From Coccinella septempunctata (lineage: Eukaryota > Arthropoda > Insecta > Coleoptera > Coccinellidae): 64,000 bases of DNA. The first letter of the stretch is position 1. The number at the start of each line of letters is the position of its first letter. The stretch is taken from positions 27,012,501-27,076,500 of the forward strand of contig NC_058196.1 of NCBI RefSeq assembly GCF_907165205.1, in the 5' to 3' direction. The notes below the pieces were generated by a model, which was not told the DNA's origin, searched no databases, and saw only the letters and a list, made by a program, of their open reading frames with translations. The translations under genes and the position numbers were made by a program. Positions 36,342 to 47,878 of the stretch are shown here, piece by piece.

Positions 36342-38588
36342 TACAGGGTGCATGAATTATTGCGCAAAAATTTGAGGGGTGATTCCTCATTCCTAGTTTC
36401 TTTTGAAATTTCCTCGTGTACAATTTCATCTTCGATCCATCAAAAGTAGGTACGGGTTATTTCTTCCTATCCTTCTGCCGGCATCATCCCACGTTGCCGT
36501 TCTTAGCGATTCGGGACGCCCATCCACGCCGCCCCTTCATTAAACCCGCACTGGCACTGAAATTACACACGGCAAAAACGACAGAAAAATCCGGTAGGCG
36601 ATAAATCAGGGAACGATCCCGTACGGCCCATGGTAGTTGGCGTGACGCATGCACTAAGCACTGACGATGATGAATCTCCGATAAATGCTTTCTTCGGCGC
36701 GAAAAGAACGGAAAAGATCATTATCCAGTCACGTTTCTTTTAATATTCACGAGGCGTGTCCTCAGAAATCGAGAAAAAAGTCAAAAAAAAAGAGCGAAAA
36801 TCGACATAAACACTCCCCTCATTATAACCGCATCAAAATCACTTGAAACGCGTCTTGGGTGGCTCGGACGTGGCGTCTTTAAGAGTTGACCGATCGTCCC
36901 GGTTTTTTCCGCCGACGTTTAAATCAATTGCGGCCGCTGCGCCGCACACGGCGACGCGGTTTTCCTACCGCAAAACGCCGCAAGATTTATGGACGCTGCT
37001 AGGTACGAAATTACCGGTAGCCTATTCACAATTACGCGAAGTGGGCATCACAACCCGCAATTACAGAGTCGCGATCGCCGTAATTTGAATAGGGAATCGA
37101 GTCTCTTCATATTCGTTACTATTAGTTGCCACGGTGAAATAAACACCGTGTCCGACTGACGGTGTTACGAGCCAATAGATCGTATTTATGATGGGACACG
37201 TGGTGGGTCTCGATTACGACGTCATTATCGTGGTACTTTGATCTTGCAGGTTCTTGATGGGTACAACATCCGGCAATCAAACAATTGAGGTAGAATCAAT
37301 ATGTGCAGAACCAATCTTTGAGTGCATCCACTATTGGCTGCTTGTTGCTTCACAGGACGTCCGATTGCTGTTAAAATTACGAGAAAGCTCCGAGAACTAT
37401 CTGGCCATGACGATTTGCCGAATCCAACACAGAAAAACACCTATGACAGAATATTCCGACACAGCACTCAACGTTGTGGTCCAGATGGCCTCCACCCTAG
37501 GAGGGAATCAAAGAACTTGGTCCAAATGACCTTAACCCGCCTCGTTGCTAAGTTATTAGAATGCGTTGTTAAGGAAGATTTTCACGTAATAATTTCGGAT
37601 TGGTTGGAAACCTAGTGGTTTCTATGCTTCAATCTAAAGATTGAAATTTGAAGTTTTCCATCAAATGAAAAAATTAGCAATGTTCAAATGAATATCTCGA
37701 ACCTTTAAATCGAGAAAATGTGAAAATGAGGCAGCAATGGCCAATTATGCGATTGCATTGACGTACGGCTGCGTAAACCCAACAACCGCCGATGTCGCAT
37801 TAGGCCCCGTCCAGACGAGGCACAGATTTCCCTAACGAGATCCCGTCGACTCAAATTAATTGGACTCCTCACCTGTATAACATAACCAGCGCGCCGGAAG
37901 GTCCTTTTGGAACTTTTAATTAAGAGAATGCGCCATATGGGGTGTCTATGATCACGGTTTTGTGAAGTAAATGACGTTCTATGCGCTCTATGTAAGGGCA
38001 GAGGCACACTTAATTAACGAGTCGGTTCATTCGACGTTCGAGTCGTTTAGCCAAAGAGGTATTTTTAACGATGCGCCGGGTTTTGCATCATCTTCAAGAA
38101 CGAAGCGACTTGTATGTGGGACTTTAGGGATCATAAGCATAATGAAGAGGCCGATCCGAGCCATATCTAGAGATTCTCACAGTCTGAACGGGGCATTAGT
38201 GGCGAGTATGAAATAACAAGCGTTATTTGTTGAAAATCTAACGATCGGTGTAGTTGGCTAAATGTCGTTGTTTCAGTCGTAAATCCGTTTTTCTCCCGTT
38301 GATCTGGAATGAAATGCCGGATTGTGGTTCATGATTCAGAATCGATGATACCCAGAGCTCAGTTCTCAGGCTGCAACGCACTCCAGCCCGGGGAAAAGCA
38401 CTTCTGCTTTTCTGAACAACTGGACCTCTTATTAGGAATGAATTCGAATTCAGAAGAAATGATTGGACAGAGTAGCAATTACAGAGGCTCATCATCATCA
38501 TCATCATTGCTGTATCCTGTTACCGAGAATAAATTTACAAAAAAACTCAAAAACAAAACTATCGGTGCGATCAAACTTATAATTTCTT
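36342..38588. other. Ubx intron, part 6
   Basis: GC-moderate unique islands at 36420-37220 and 37700-38220. Frames at 36843-37088, 37254-37615 and 37705-38216 on both strands match nothing I recognise. A (TCA)n microsatellite lies at 38489-38508. Confidence 0.4.
38489..38508 (+). repeat. (TCA)n microsatellite
   Basis: About six to seven TCA units, just beside a LINE remnant. Confidence 0.9.
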
Positions 38589-38589
38589 A

Positions 38590-39475
38590 GGGCTAGTTGC
38601 GACTGTGTGCCCTCCTGTGACTGAAGAGACCCAACGGTGACCTACAGATCCATCCACACTTCGGGCATGGATAGTCACCAACCAGATCTGGCCGCCGCTG
38701 TATTCTTCTCGAGTCTCCTCTATAGCTGTGGACCAAAGACCTCTCTTGTGATCTGTCTAACGCTAGTTGTTCCCGGTTATGATTGGCATTAACTGATTTC
38801 GCCATACAGAGCTATTTTAGGGAGTCTTGTGTCTTGCATCCTCAGAATGTGGCCGCTCCATCTGAGTCGCTCTCTCGTTAGTTGAGTCTTAATTGTTAAA
38901 CAACTTGCGCGCTACAAGACTTCTGCATTTGAAACTTTGTGGAACCTTCTGATGTGCATTATTTGTCTTAGATGATGTTGCGTTTGTCCAAGCTGTTTAA
39001 TATGTCGCCTGTAGGGCGTCCAGCTTTCAGTTCCGTGAAGACGTTGGGGGGGCCACTGCTTTGAAAACAGCCGTTTTGGTCTTCAGATTGAGGTCGTGAT
39101 GTTGAAACACTCTGTCTTTAGCTTCCAGAATGCCGAATTGATGAGGTATTTCCGTGTCTAGGTTAGCCCTAGTATTTATGAAGCTTCCCAAGTATTTGAA
39201 CTGCTCGACCTGTTCTAGAGTTTCATCCTCCAGGCTGATATCTGTTTGAAGTATTTCTGGAGGACTCACCTGGATTTTGGTTTAGTCAATATTGAGTCTC
39301 AGACCTAAAGCTTTGTATATATGTTTGAAGGTGTCCAACTTCATCTTTAGATCCTCTGAACTGCTAGTGATAAGTGCGCAGGCTTCTGTATACTGCAGTT
39401 CCCTGATAAATTTGTACAGGTTTTTGGTCTGAGACGATTCAGATCAAACAGGCCTCCATCAAATCTGAATCTTAC
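38590..39475 (-). pseudogene. Non-LTR retrotransposon ORF2 remnant (reverse transcriptase to C-terminal zinc motif)
   Basis: Read on the minus strand from 39475 down: RFRFDGGLFDLNRL, then LQYTEACALITSSSEDLKMK at the catalytic YADD position, then GLRLNID*TKIQ, then LEQVEQFKYLGSFINTRANL and WTPYRRHIKQLGQ. It continues with TRERLRWSGHILRMQDTRLP and finally CPKCGWICRSPLGLFSHRRA. The order and motifs are those of the palm-thumb and C-terminal parts of a LINE polymerase. It is dead: YADD has become YTEA, and there are stops and at least two frame changes. The 5' half is missing. Confidence 0.88.
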
Positions 39476-39479
39476 ACCA

Positions 39480-39850
39480 ACATCCAACAGAGGCTTACAT
39501 TATATAGAACAGAAGGATCCCAGAATAAAAAAGCAAGAGTTCTTGTTTTGTGGCATGAAAATGCAACTGGTCTATGGATCAGTTTAGTAAGGAATGGCAG
39601 AGAGCCATATCGAAAGAAGAAAATAAGCCTTTACGACGCACCTTGGTTTGTCAGGAACAAACAGATTGATAGAGATTTGAAATGGAAAACCATCACAGCA
39701 TTTATGATGAGAAGAGCAGAGAAGCTATTCCAAACTACTGAAGAATATCGGATTCGAGATGTAAGAAGACTAGTGTACTATATAACCTAGAGGAAGAAAG
39801 ATGAAGAAAGAGAATCCACAGAAGGAGACCAAGGTACCAATTGAGGACAG
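39480..39850 (+). pseudogene. Jockey-type LINE C-terminal remnant, frameshifted
   Basis: Plus-strand text gives QLVYGSV, two stops, GMAESHIER, then in a shifted frame DAPWFVRNKQIDRDLKWKTI and AEKLFQTTEEYRIRDVRRLV. After another frame change comes RIHRRRPRYQLR. It is colinear with the intact-frame remnant at 42558-43027, so both derive from one family. It lies directly against the opposite-strand LINE remnant ending at 39475. Confidence 0.82.
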
Positions 39851-40704
39851 AAAAAAATCACAGAACTTTCTTCATCAGTATTCTTGCTATTCGTGAGGTT
39901 ATCTAAGTCTCTCTTGTGAAGAGTTCTTTTCAGACTGTGTGATAAGGAAGAAAATAAGTGGGTACCGATATTCTCGGTCATGCAGAACGGAACACACAAC
40001 CCAAAAAAGAGTTATCTCCGAACAGACGGCCTTAGCATGTCGGCAGAATTATGATATAAAGGGAACCCTCAGACCGGACAACCGGCCGATTGAGTTAAAG
40101 CCTTCACAGCGCTATGTGCTCCAATCTATGATGTATATATTGGAGCCCGCGAAAAAAACGGCACAACAAAACCGTCGTTCATAAAGAAAAGCTGTCTGGG
40201 ACCTCCCAAGTTGAGAGATCATTCGATCTCGCGGCAACTCAACCATTACGGTGTTATCCCCATTGATAATCTTCGGTTATCAAAGTGGCCGCTCTCTTTC
40301 TCTCCTCTCTCTCCGTCCGCGGCTGAAAAATCGACAACTTAAAACGCCCAGTGGTGGGATTATTACGGCAGATATGAGACGAAACCGTCAGAGGGGCTTT
40401 CAGCGGGTCCGCTGAGCTCGAAATGAGGGATTGGCGAGTCGTTTTTCGACGCGATTAGGAACGGCCGAAGGGGGAATTATCTGCGAAATCGGCAGGCCAC
40501 GGCGTTCGATGGCGGAGTTGCGGGTCGGCGCTATCGGAAACAAATCGATCATATCCATGAGATCGGGAATTTTATAAGTTGCTTAGATATTGTTACGCCG
40601 AATCAATCTTGCAGGAATTTTACCACATTAAGCCTTGCGTAGAAAATAAAATTTTATACCACAGTACGAAGCCAGCAATCCGAAGATCAAGATGAATTTA
40701 ATTG
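39851..40704. other. Ubx intron, part 7
   Basis: GC-rich unique island at about 40180-40600. It includes a CT-rich run, CTCTCTTTCTCTCCTCTCTC near 40291-40310 (minus-strand GAGAG), beside AAAGTGGCCGC. No gene recognised; frames at 39787-40184 are unrecognised. Confidence 0.4.
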
Positions 40705-41175
40705 AACATCTTTTGAGCAGAGTTGTATTCAACAAAAGTACCCAATTCTTCAAATTTCACAGTTAATCTTTAATTTTCGAACATCGAATTACTCGAAAAC
40801 GGCGCATTATACGAAAAAATATGAGGAATACTTTTATTTTACAAAACATTCAAATATTCATTAGATAGCGTCCAACTCAGTTTCAAGCGTTGGATTCTTT
40901 GAATTTTTGGTATTTTCATGGTTCGTAATGGTCATAATGAGAAAGCTGGAAGACGTGGGTGAGATCTTGTGTTCGATGAAGATTCATCAAATAAATGAAA
41001 AACTATATTCCGAAATTCATTTCATTCGATAAAACCTTTCGTGAGATAGAACTAAAAACATCATTTTCATGTTTTTTCAACAGCCTGTATCTTTTGAACC
41101 GAGCAGATTCAAGAAAAATGGCAAGGGAAAAAAGTGTTCCTTTTGACCTCAATAATCTACTGTTGAAATACTAGG
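40705..41175 (+). mobile_element. Family A MITE copy 5 (5' truncated)
   Basis: It starts inside the interior at the segment AGCAGAGTTGTATTCAACAA and runs to the right inverted end AATAATCTACTGTTGAAATA. The terminal 30 bases are missing. Confidence 0.85.
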
Positions 41176-42430
41176 ATGGGATTAACAAAAGCGATGCGTT
41201 CTAATAAACAATTCCGCAGTCAGTGGGATAATTCCGAACATCTCATTTTTCCACGTATTTCCACGCGATACACGGACCGAAGGACTGCCGAAAAAATTTC
41301 AAACAACCCCCAACGTCCCGATATTAAATATTTCATCTCTAAATCCACATTCTTCGACCGGCCGTCCAGATCGCGGCCTGCCCGGATCGGACAAAGGGGA
41401 AAGAGAGACGGAAACACGCCAACTGAGCCAAATTTCCATAATAGAGCCATACGTTCGGTGGCTTTTGACTCGTACATCACGATATTAACTCCCAGTCGGG
41501 CTTATGAAGTGACTCATGCGTAAGGGATACCCATATAACATGTATGCACAGCCTACTACTGCGCCAAACCTGGACATATTGCATTCGCCATCACTTGTTT
41601 TGTTATATATTGACATCTATCATTTATTATTGATGGCCCCTCCCGATCCGTTCGTCGCTAACGCGGGGATACGCGCGCCCCGTTTACAGATGCCATTTTT
41701 GACGTTCCCTCTGCGATTTGACATTTACAATAAGGGCGTTTTATTGTTAGACCACGGAGGCATGTAAGTTTTAAATGAAGGACCGCTCTCCAAACTTTTG
41801 TTGCGCGAAGTTGAAGCGGTTTCTGATGAATTTTAACGATCGAAATTTACGGCAGATGCGTTATTTATGTTGCAGTCATGTTCGGATGGCGTAAGTTATT
41901 TATTGAGGATCCGTAGAGTTAACATGCGTGAAATTGAGTTTGGATCCAGGCACCGATATGATTTCGGGCCTATCCGCCGTCTGAGATTGTGTATTCTGAA
42001 AATATTCAGCGATTTCGAGTGGGATTGGCTGCGATTTCAATATGAACATAAACAATTCTTATGTTGATGAAGACCGAGCTGGCAAAACACATGTTTTTTG
42101 CTTTACTTGGAATACAATTCCGAAATACTTCTCGCGTTTATTTAAAATACAAAAAACGGTGTTTTAGCGATTGCTCATAGCTTTAAAGTTGTGAAACTGA
42201 CAACTCTTTGTGATTTTCTATCACAACTTTGCACATGCTTCTAATATCATCATTGAAGAGACAATTTTTTTTGAAAAGTTGATTGTTTCCTGAAATTTTA
42301 TCGTAAAAATATTTTCCTTTTTTTTTTTGGTGTAGCAGGGGAAAAATCTGCAAATCAGACGAACCACCCTCTCTTTGAGGGGGAACAAGTGTGGGGTTTC
42401 TCACTCTCCTGAGCTCGAGACCCACTAAAA
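41176..42430. other. Ubx intron, part 8
   Basis: Unique GC-moderate sequence at 41180-42060, then AT-rich sequence. Frames at 41176-41523, 41516-41767 and 41867-42067 are unrecognised and lack any shared domain. It could be regulatory DNA. Confidence 0.4.
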
Positions 42431-42557
42431 ACCCTTAACTGCTTCTTGAATTTTGGTTCCGGGCATTTGCCTATAAACCGTTCATCTCTTAGTCGGTTTT
42501 CTTCTCGCACACTATCGTGCTGGGATTTATGTGTTTATCCTCTATTGGATAACACTT

Positions 42558-43027
42558 TTATGTTCTTATTTTAATCTCTTTTAATTGATCTCTTGGTCTC
42601 CTTCGGTAAATTCGCATTGTCCTCTTGTCTTCCTCTGGGTCGTAGTCCACTAGTCTCCTGAGTTCTTGATTCGGATGGTTTTTCGCTGTTTCGAATAATT
42701 TCTCTGCTTTTCTGTTCATGAATTCCGTTATGGTTTCCCATTTTAGGTCCCTATAAATCTGTCTATTCCTGACAAACCAAGGTGCATCTATTGCACATCG
42801 TAGCAGCTTGTTTTCAGTGGCCTGAATTCTTTTGATGTGGCTCTTTGCAGCGAAGCCCCAGGCAACTGATCCATAAGTCAGTTGAGGCCTAGCAACGGCT
42901 TTGATTGTCTTCAATTTTGTCTCTTTCGACATGTGGCTTCTTCTTCCTATTAAAGGGTAAAGTCTATTCATCACTGCTTTCATTTTGTCGATTGCTTGTT
43001 TGATATGACTTTTCCAAGTAAGTCCTT
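42558..43027 (-). pseudogene. Jockey-type LINE ORF2 C-terminus, open to its natural stop, 5' truncated
   Basis: The frame enters at GLTWKSHIKQAIDKM and continues NRLYPLIGRRSHMSKETKLK, then AVARPQLTYGSVAWG, ENKLLRCAIDAPWFVRNRQI and RIYRRRPRDQLKE, to a stop at 42558. LYPL, RP.LTYG, NAPW/DAPWFVRN and RDL are the conserved C-terminal blocks of Jockey-clade reverse transcriptase proteins. About 157 codons have no internal stop, so this copy is younger than the one at 39480. A 3' UTR probably extends to about 42430. It is 5'-truncated at about 43028, as is usual for LINE insertion. Confidence 0.9.
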
Positions 43028-43090
43028 AATATTTTCCTTTAAAAAAAATATGTTTTACGCTCTGTTTTTAAACAACCAACCAAAATCCGC

Positions 43091-43740
43091 CATGGGTCTT
43101 TGACTCGTATACATATTTTAACAGAAGATTCTTGAGGTCAGAAGAAAACATTTTTTCTTTGCCATTTCTTCCGAATCATCTCTTTTTGAAAGATACAGGT
43201 TGTTGAAAAACCATAAAAAATATTATTTTTTGTTCTCTCACAAACGGTTTTGTCGAATGAAATGAATTTCGGATGTAGTTTTTTGTTTATTTGATCATTT
43301 TTTTCAACACAAGATATTACCTAAGTCTTCCAGTTTTCTCATTATGACCATTACGTACCATAAAATACCAAAAATTCAAAGGATCCAATTCTTGAAACTA
43401 AGTTGGACGCTATCGAATGAATATTTGAATGTTTTGTAAAATAAAAGTATTCTTCATATTTTCTCATATAATTGAAAAGTATCTGTGGATTTTGAAAAAT
43501 TACATACTTTGGCTAAATAAAACTCTGTACAAAAGACCCACAGATGTATAGTGTCACAGATTTAGCTATTTATTCTAAAGGTAATTTTCTTTTTCCAGGA
43601 GTGGCACAGCTCATTCTGAAAACTCAAAATGGCTTTATCTTTTTAATAGGGCCGAATCAGGAAGGATCGTATAGAAAAAAAGCGTTTCTTTCGATCTCAA
43701 GAATCTACTATTAAAATATTTGTACGAGTGACTCATCCTG
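43091..43740 (-). mobile_element. Family A MITE copy 6
   Basis: Minus orientation. Both inverted ends are present: GGGTCTTTGACTCGTATACA on the left; TTTGTACGAGTGACTCATCC then TG-TA on the right. It is slightly shorter than copy 3 because of a deletion near 43470-43490 in the interior. Confidence 0.88.
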
Positions 43741-45450
43741 TATAAAAGCACTAATTTGGAATTTTATACTCCACGAAAAACTCATTATTTCCTTAGAAGA
43801 TTTCGTCATATTTTATTTAGCTTTCTCTACTGTTCTCCACCTCATGTCAAGAAGGTTTTAGGTATTTTAATAACAGATTTCACATTGTGTAAATCCTCTG
43901 GGTAGAAGCCAGTGAACTAGGATCTACAGATCTTCTGGTTTCTGGTCCACTTCGAAGGTAGATTTACGTTTAACTTTGTTTAATGGAGGATTGTTTAGAA
44001 ATACATAACAGAATAAAAAATCTCTTATTTTAACCTTTGAAATTATTTATTAGACACTTGTGATAAAAGATGTGTGAGATACTGAAAGCTTGATCCTTAA
44101 CACCATTTTAAAAGTTAGTTTCCGTGTGTTGTTTGCTTATAAACAACCATTCAACCAGATATCAGATTTTAGTGAGGAGGTCACTCAAGTGTAGGCTATT
44201 TATTCAAGAATTTTTTTTCCGAAATTCATTCTTGTTCCATGGATAGATGAGCAAAAATGTTGATTTTTCGTTAATTGATAATTTCCCTGAGGGATTACTC
44301 CAGCTGAGAGCTAATCATCAAGGCTAGTTAAGAGTTAGTTCAGTTGAGACTCTGGGCTATTCTCAAGAGCTTCTTCAAGAGAAGAGTTAGACTTAACGCC
44401 ATCTCCAACTCTTCAGAGACTTTAATAAGACAATGACATGGTTTTTGAGTAACTTTCAAGGCCAGATCAGAAATTTGTGGGCTCTGATCCTTCAGAATCT
44501 CATGATCTCCATGATGGATGTGTCAGATGACGGATCTGGATTCTCCCAACCCATTTATACGTGAATATATTACAATCAGTTGGATTGCGGCTGTTAACCT
44601 TCGGCAAGTCCATTATCCAAGAAGTCAAACAGTGTAACAAACCGAGTTAGATCTCGAGGAATATCTCTCAATCCGACCGTTTCATTGTTCCAACGCGACC
44701 TGACGATTTTACACGTCAGAATCGCAATCCGGGCCGTTTAATTAATTCAATGGTTTTTTCTGCGCGATAAAAAATTCTTCGACCAGCTACCATTCCCGCC
44801 GAACAAAGGAAACATCGGTCCATTAACTATTTTATTACGTACGGAACCCCCAGGTAACGGGAGACATTAACGACGAATTTACTCGGAATCGTACATATCA
44901 GACAAAAGAATGACGAGTGGAGTGGCGATCTCGTATCGGCCGTTCATCCATCGGCATCTAAGTACGCTCGATGACGGACGGCCGAATGCTTCGCGGAAAA
45001 TCTCGGCGTACCTACATTCATTTTTAATTTACGGTAGCCACATAATTGCCAGTCATTAGCCGGTGCAGTTTTCTGCCGACTTCAACCTATAATTACGGAC
45101 AATGGGGGGCGGGGTCTGCGACCACGTGATCGCGTGGCCGTTCACGGGGGGGCTATAAACATTGACAACGTCGTCGTTATATTGTTTCATCTTTTGGACT
45201 CAATTCAGAGTAACAAACTTCGTCTATTCCATTCAGATTGTTTTGTAGATTTTTGAAGATAGAACCCACCGAAAATCGCCTGCATAAAATATTCAAGATG
45301 GCGGAGCGATCATCCCCCTAAGTCCAATGCGATTTCATGAAAATTAATGCCGGATAAAAGAGGTTTAGTAATCTGAATCCAACAGCATACGAGGATATAT
45401 TGAAAAATTCGTAGCCTACTATAGAACCAAACAAAATTTCAATGTCAATG
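43741..45450. other. Ubx intron, part 9
   Basis: AT-rich to about 44560, with no recognised gene. A GC-rich unique island follows at 44560-45310, with a promoter-like segment listed separately. Confidence 0.45.
45100..45310 (+). promoter_or_regulatory. Promoter-like cluster inside the Ubx intron
   Basis: On the plus strand: GGGGGGCGGGG (GC box), CCACGTGATCGCGTGG at 45122-45137 (an inverted repeat containing the E-box CACGTG), TATAAA at 45154-45159, and TTTCATCTT about 30 bases further on as a possible initiator. AAGATGGCGG at 45295-45304 matches PHO/YY1. The spacing suits a TATA promoter firing antisense to Ubx. No transcript can be seen from sequence, so this is a hypothesis. Confidence 0.3.
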
Positions 45451-45451
45451 T

Positions 45452-45648
45452 CATATGTGTGGTGTCACAGATTCAGCTAGTTATTCTGAAGGTAATTTTG
45501 TTTTTCCAGGGGTGTCACAGCTCATTATGAAAACTCAAAATGGCTGCATCTTTTTATCAGGTCCGAATAGGAAAAAATTGGAAAAACTCTTTCTTTCGAC
45601 CTCAACAATCTATTGTTATATTTGTACGAGTCCACGAACCACCCTGTG
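45452..45648 (-). mobile_element. Family A MITE copy 7 (partial)
   Basis: It contains GTGTCACAGATTCAGCTAGT through TTTGTACGAGTCCACGAACC and ends ACCACCCTG-TA. The left two-thirds is absent. Family D starts immediately at its terminal TA. Confidence 0.85.
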
Positions 45649-45650
45649 TA

Positions 45651-46229
45651 TGCAGGGAGTTCCCGAAATGATACGAACAATTTTTGAAGGGGATTTTATA
45701 GCCAAAATTTGGGCGGATCTTAAATATGACTTCCCCTTCAAGTTACAGCCCTTTGAAGTTAGGGCAAAATAATCGATTTCATTTAATATTTTCGCGAAAA
45801 GACTATTCGGAAGAATAAAGTATAACAAATATACATATGATGCTAGGGAAATGATGGTTTTCTATGGTTTTTTTAACCAAGAAATGTCATCAGACGGAAG
45901 TGCAAAAAAACCCCTGTTTTATTTTGCATCAGAACCTCTGAATTTGGTTAAACTTTCATATTTAAAAAAAGAATTGAAGAAAGTAAATTTTAATGTTTTT
46001 TTCCAGTTTTCTGAATATCACAATAAGAAATTGAACAATAATTTCAAAAATTAAAGTGAACATTAGCAAACTAATTGATATTAAAGTCTATTATTTCGCC
46101 CTAACTTCAGTGGTCGGTAACTTGGAGGGGAATGAGTTTTGAACAGAAAGTAATGAAAGATCCTCCCCTTGGTATTAGCTACAAAATCGCCCTTTAAAAT
46201 TTGTATCATCATTTTAGGAACACCCTGCA
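45651..46229. mobile_element. Family D inverted-repeat element (579 bp)
   Basis: The left end TGCAGGGAGTTCCCGAAATG mirrors the right end CATTTTAGGAACACCCTGCA. The arms recognised by eye are about 22 bp. TA lies on both sides. The interior holds a 67-codon frame (45851-46054) and others of no known function. It abuts family A copy 7. Confidence 0.78.
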
Positions 46230-47184
46230 TATTATGGATTTTTAATTTTTGAATCTGTCAAGTTTCGTGTTCTCTTAATTACTTCACTTTTTTTTTTTCA
46301 AGTATATCTTTTAATAAATGTGGCCCCAGTATCCTTTACAGGTTGCCATGAGTGACAACCTCATCGAGTTACCCGTTCACGAACGGAAAAAACAACGAAA
46401 ACCCAACGAGCAAAACGCTCATTACCGGCCGCGACAAGTACCCGCCTAAGCGCGACAAAAAACCGTCGACAATTGTAACGCGGGCCTATTGCAACGTCGT
46501 CCTACACGAGACGGTCTCTCAGTCCTATGAAAATTTCGCCGATAGAGCAGGGGACACTCGCACGGACGGATCGGGGAAAAAAAAGACGAAGAAAAGGCGG
46601 CTGTCGTCCCCGCCGTTTGAACGGCACGAAGTCTGGACATGCTTGACGCTTGCCTCGTTTTACTTGTAATTGGATGCTCATTTCCGACGCATTCGGAATG
46701 GCGATAAAGGTCGGCTTCTTATTCTTTACAACGGACGGGTCTCCGCGCACTTGGGAAATTTTAATTGGCCGCGTCGACGGTCCCACTTTCGGCCCAAAGT
46801 TGTCGACGATTAGGCGACCGCGGATGGCAAATTTTTGGGATACATACTTCGCCCCAATTATAATACAAATTATAGAATACTCTATCACATATTACAAAAT
46901 ACTTTCGACTCGTGTGTATAAAAACAGTATTTTAACTATTTCCATTCAAAATATAAGTGACAAAATACAGCCTATCCTGTTGAATACAAAATACCATCTT
47001 GCACGTATTCAAAATACGAAATGCAAATAGTTTTCAAGTAGCGTAGTTTGAAATGAAGTATAGATATTGAATTGATGCGACATTAACTTGATGAAAATAT
47101 ATAATTAAACTTGAAACTGAACTTTTTTTGGATAAAAATAGTAAAAAATAGTACTTGGATAAGTTCACAATACTATAATTAATA
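46230..47184. other. Ubx intron, part 10
   Basis: A GC-rich unique island at 46350-46860 carries overlapping 64-128 codon frames on both strands, none recognised. AT-rich sequence follows. Confidence 0.4.
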
Positions 47185-47878
47185 CAGAGTGAATCTTTGA
47201 CTCGTACAAATATTTTAACAGTAGATTCTTGAGGTTAAGAGGGACACTTTTTTCCTTTACCATTTTTTCCGATTCAGCCCTGATAAACAGTTATAGCCAT
47301 TTTAAGTTTTCATAATGAGATGTGCCACCCTTGGAAAAACAAAATAACCTTCAGACTAACTAGCTAAATCGGCGACACTCCACATCTGTGAATGTTGTAA
47401 ACTAAACAGAGTTGTATTCAGCGTAAGTATCCCAGATTCGTTTCAATTTTTGAACATCAATTAACTAGAAAAAGGTGCATTATACTAGAAAATATGAGGA
47501 ATACTTTTATTTTAAGAAACGTTCTAATATTCATTAGATAGCCTCCAATGTCCAATTTAGTTTCAAGAGTTGGGTTCTTTGAACTCTTGGTATTTTTATG
47601 ATTCGTAATGGTTATAATGTGAGAACTGGAAGACGTGGGTGATATCTTGTGTTCGAGAAAGATTCATAAAATAAATTAAAAACTATATTCCGAAATTAAT
47701 TTCATTCGATAAAACCGTTCCTGAGATAGAACTAAAAATAACATGTTTTTATGGTTTTTCAACAGCCTGCATCTTTTAAAACGGGCCGATTCGGAAACAA
47801 TGGTAAAGAAAAAAAGTGTTTCTTTTGACCACAAGAATCTACTGTTGAGATATTTGTACGAATCATAGACTCACCTTG
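47185..47878 (+). mobile_element. Family A MITE copy 8 (full length, 694 bp)
   Basis: Both ends are present: TA-CAGAGTGAATCTTTGACTCG on the left and AATCATAGACTCACCTTG-TA on the right. The interior is colinear with copy 3. Scattered substitutions suggest an older insertion. Confidence 0.9.

Noticed and set aside
46352..47030. Overlapping frames of 105-128 codons on both strands
   Set aside because: A GC-rich island yields long frames by chance; several run simultaneously in different frames and none matches a family.
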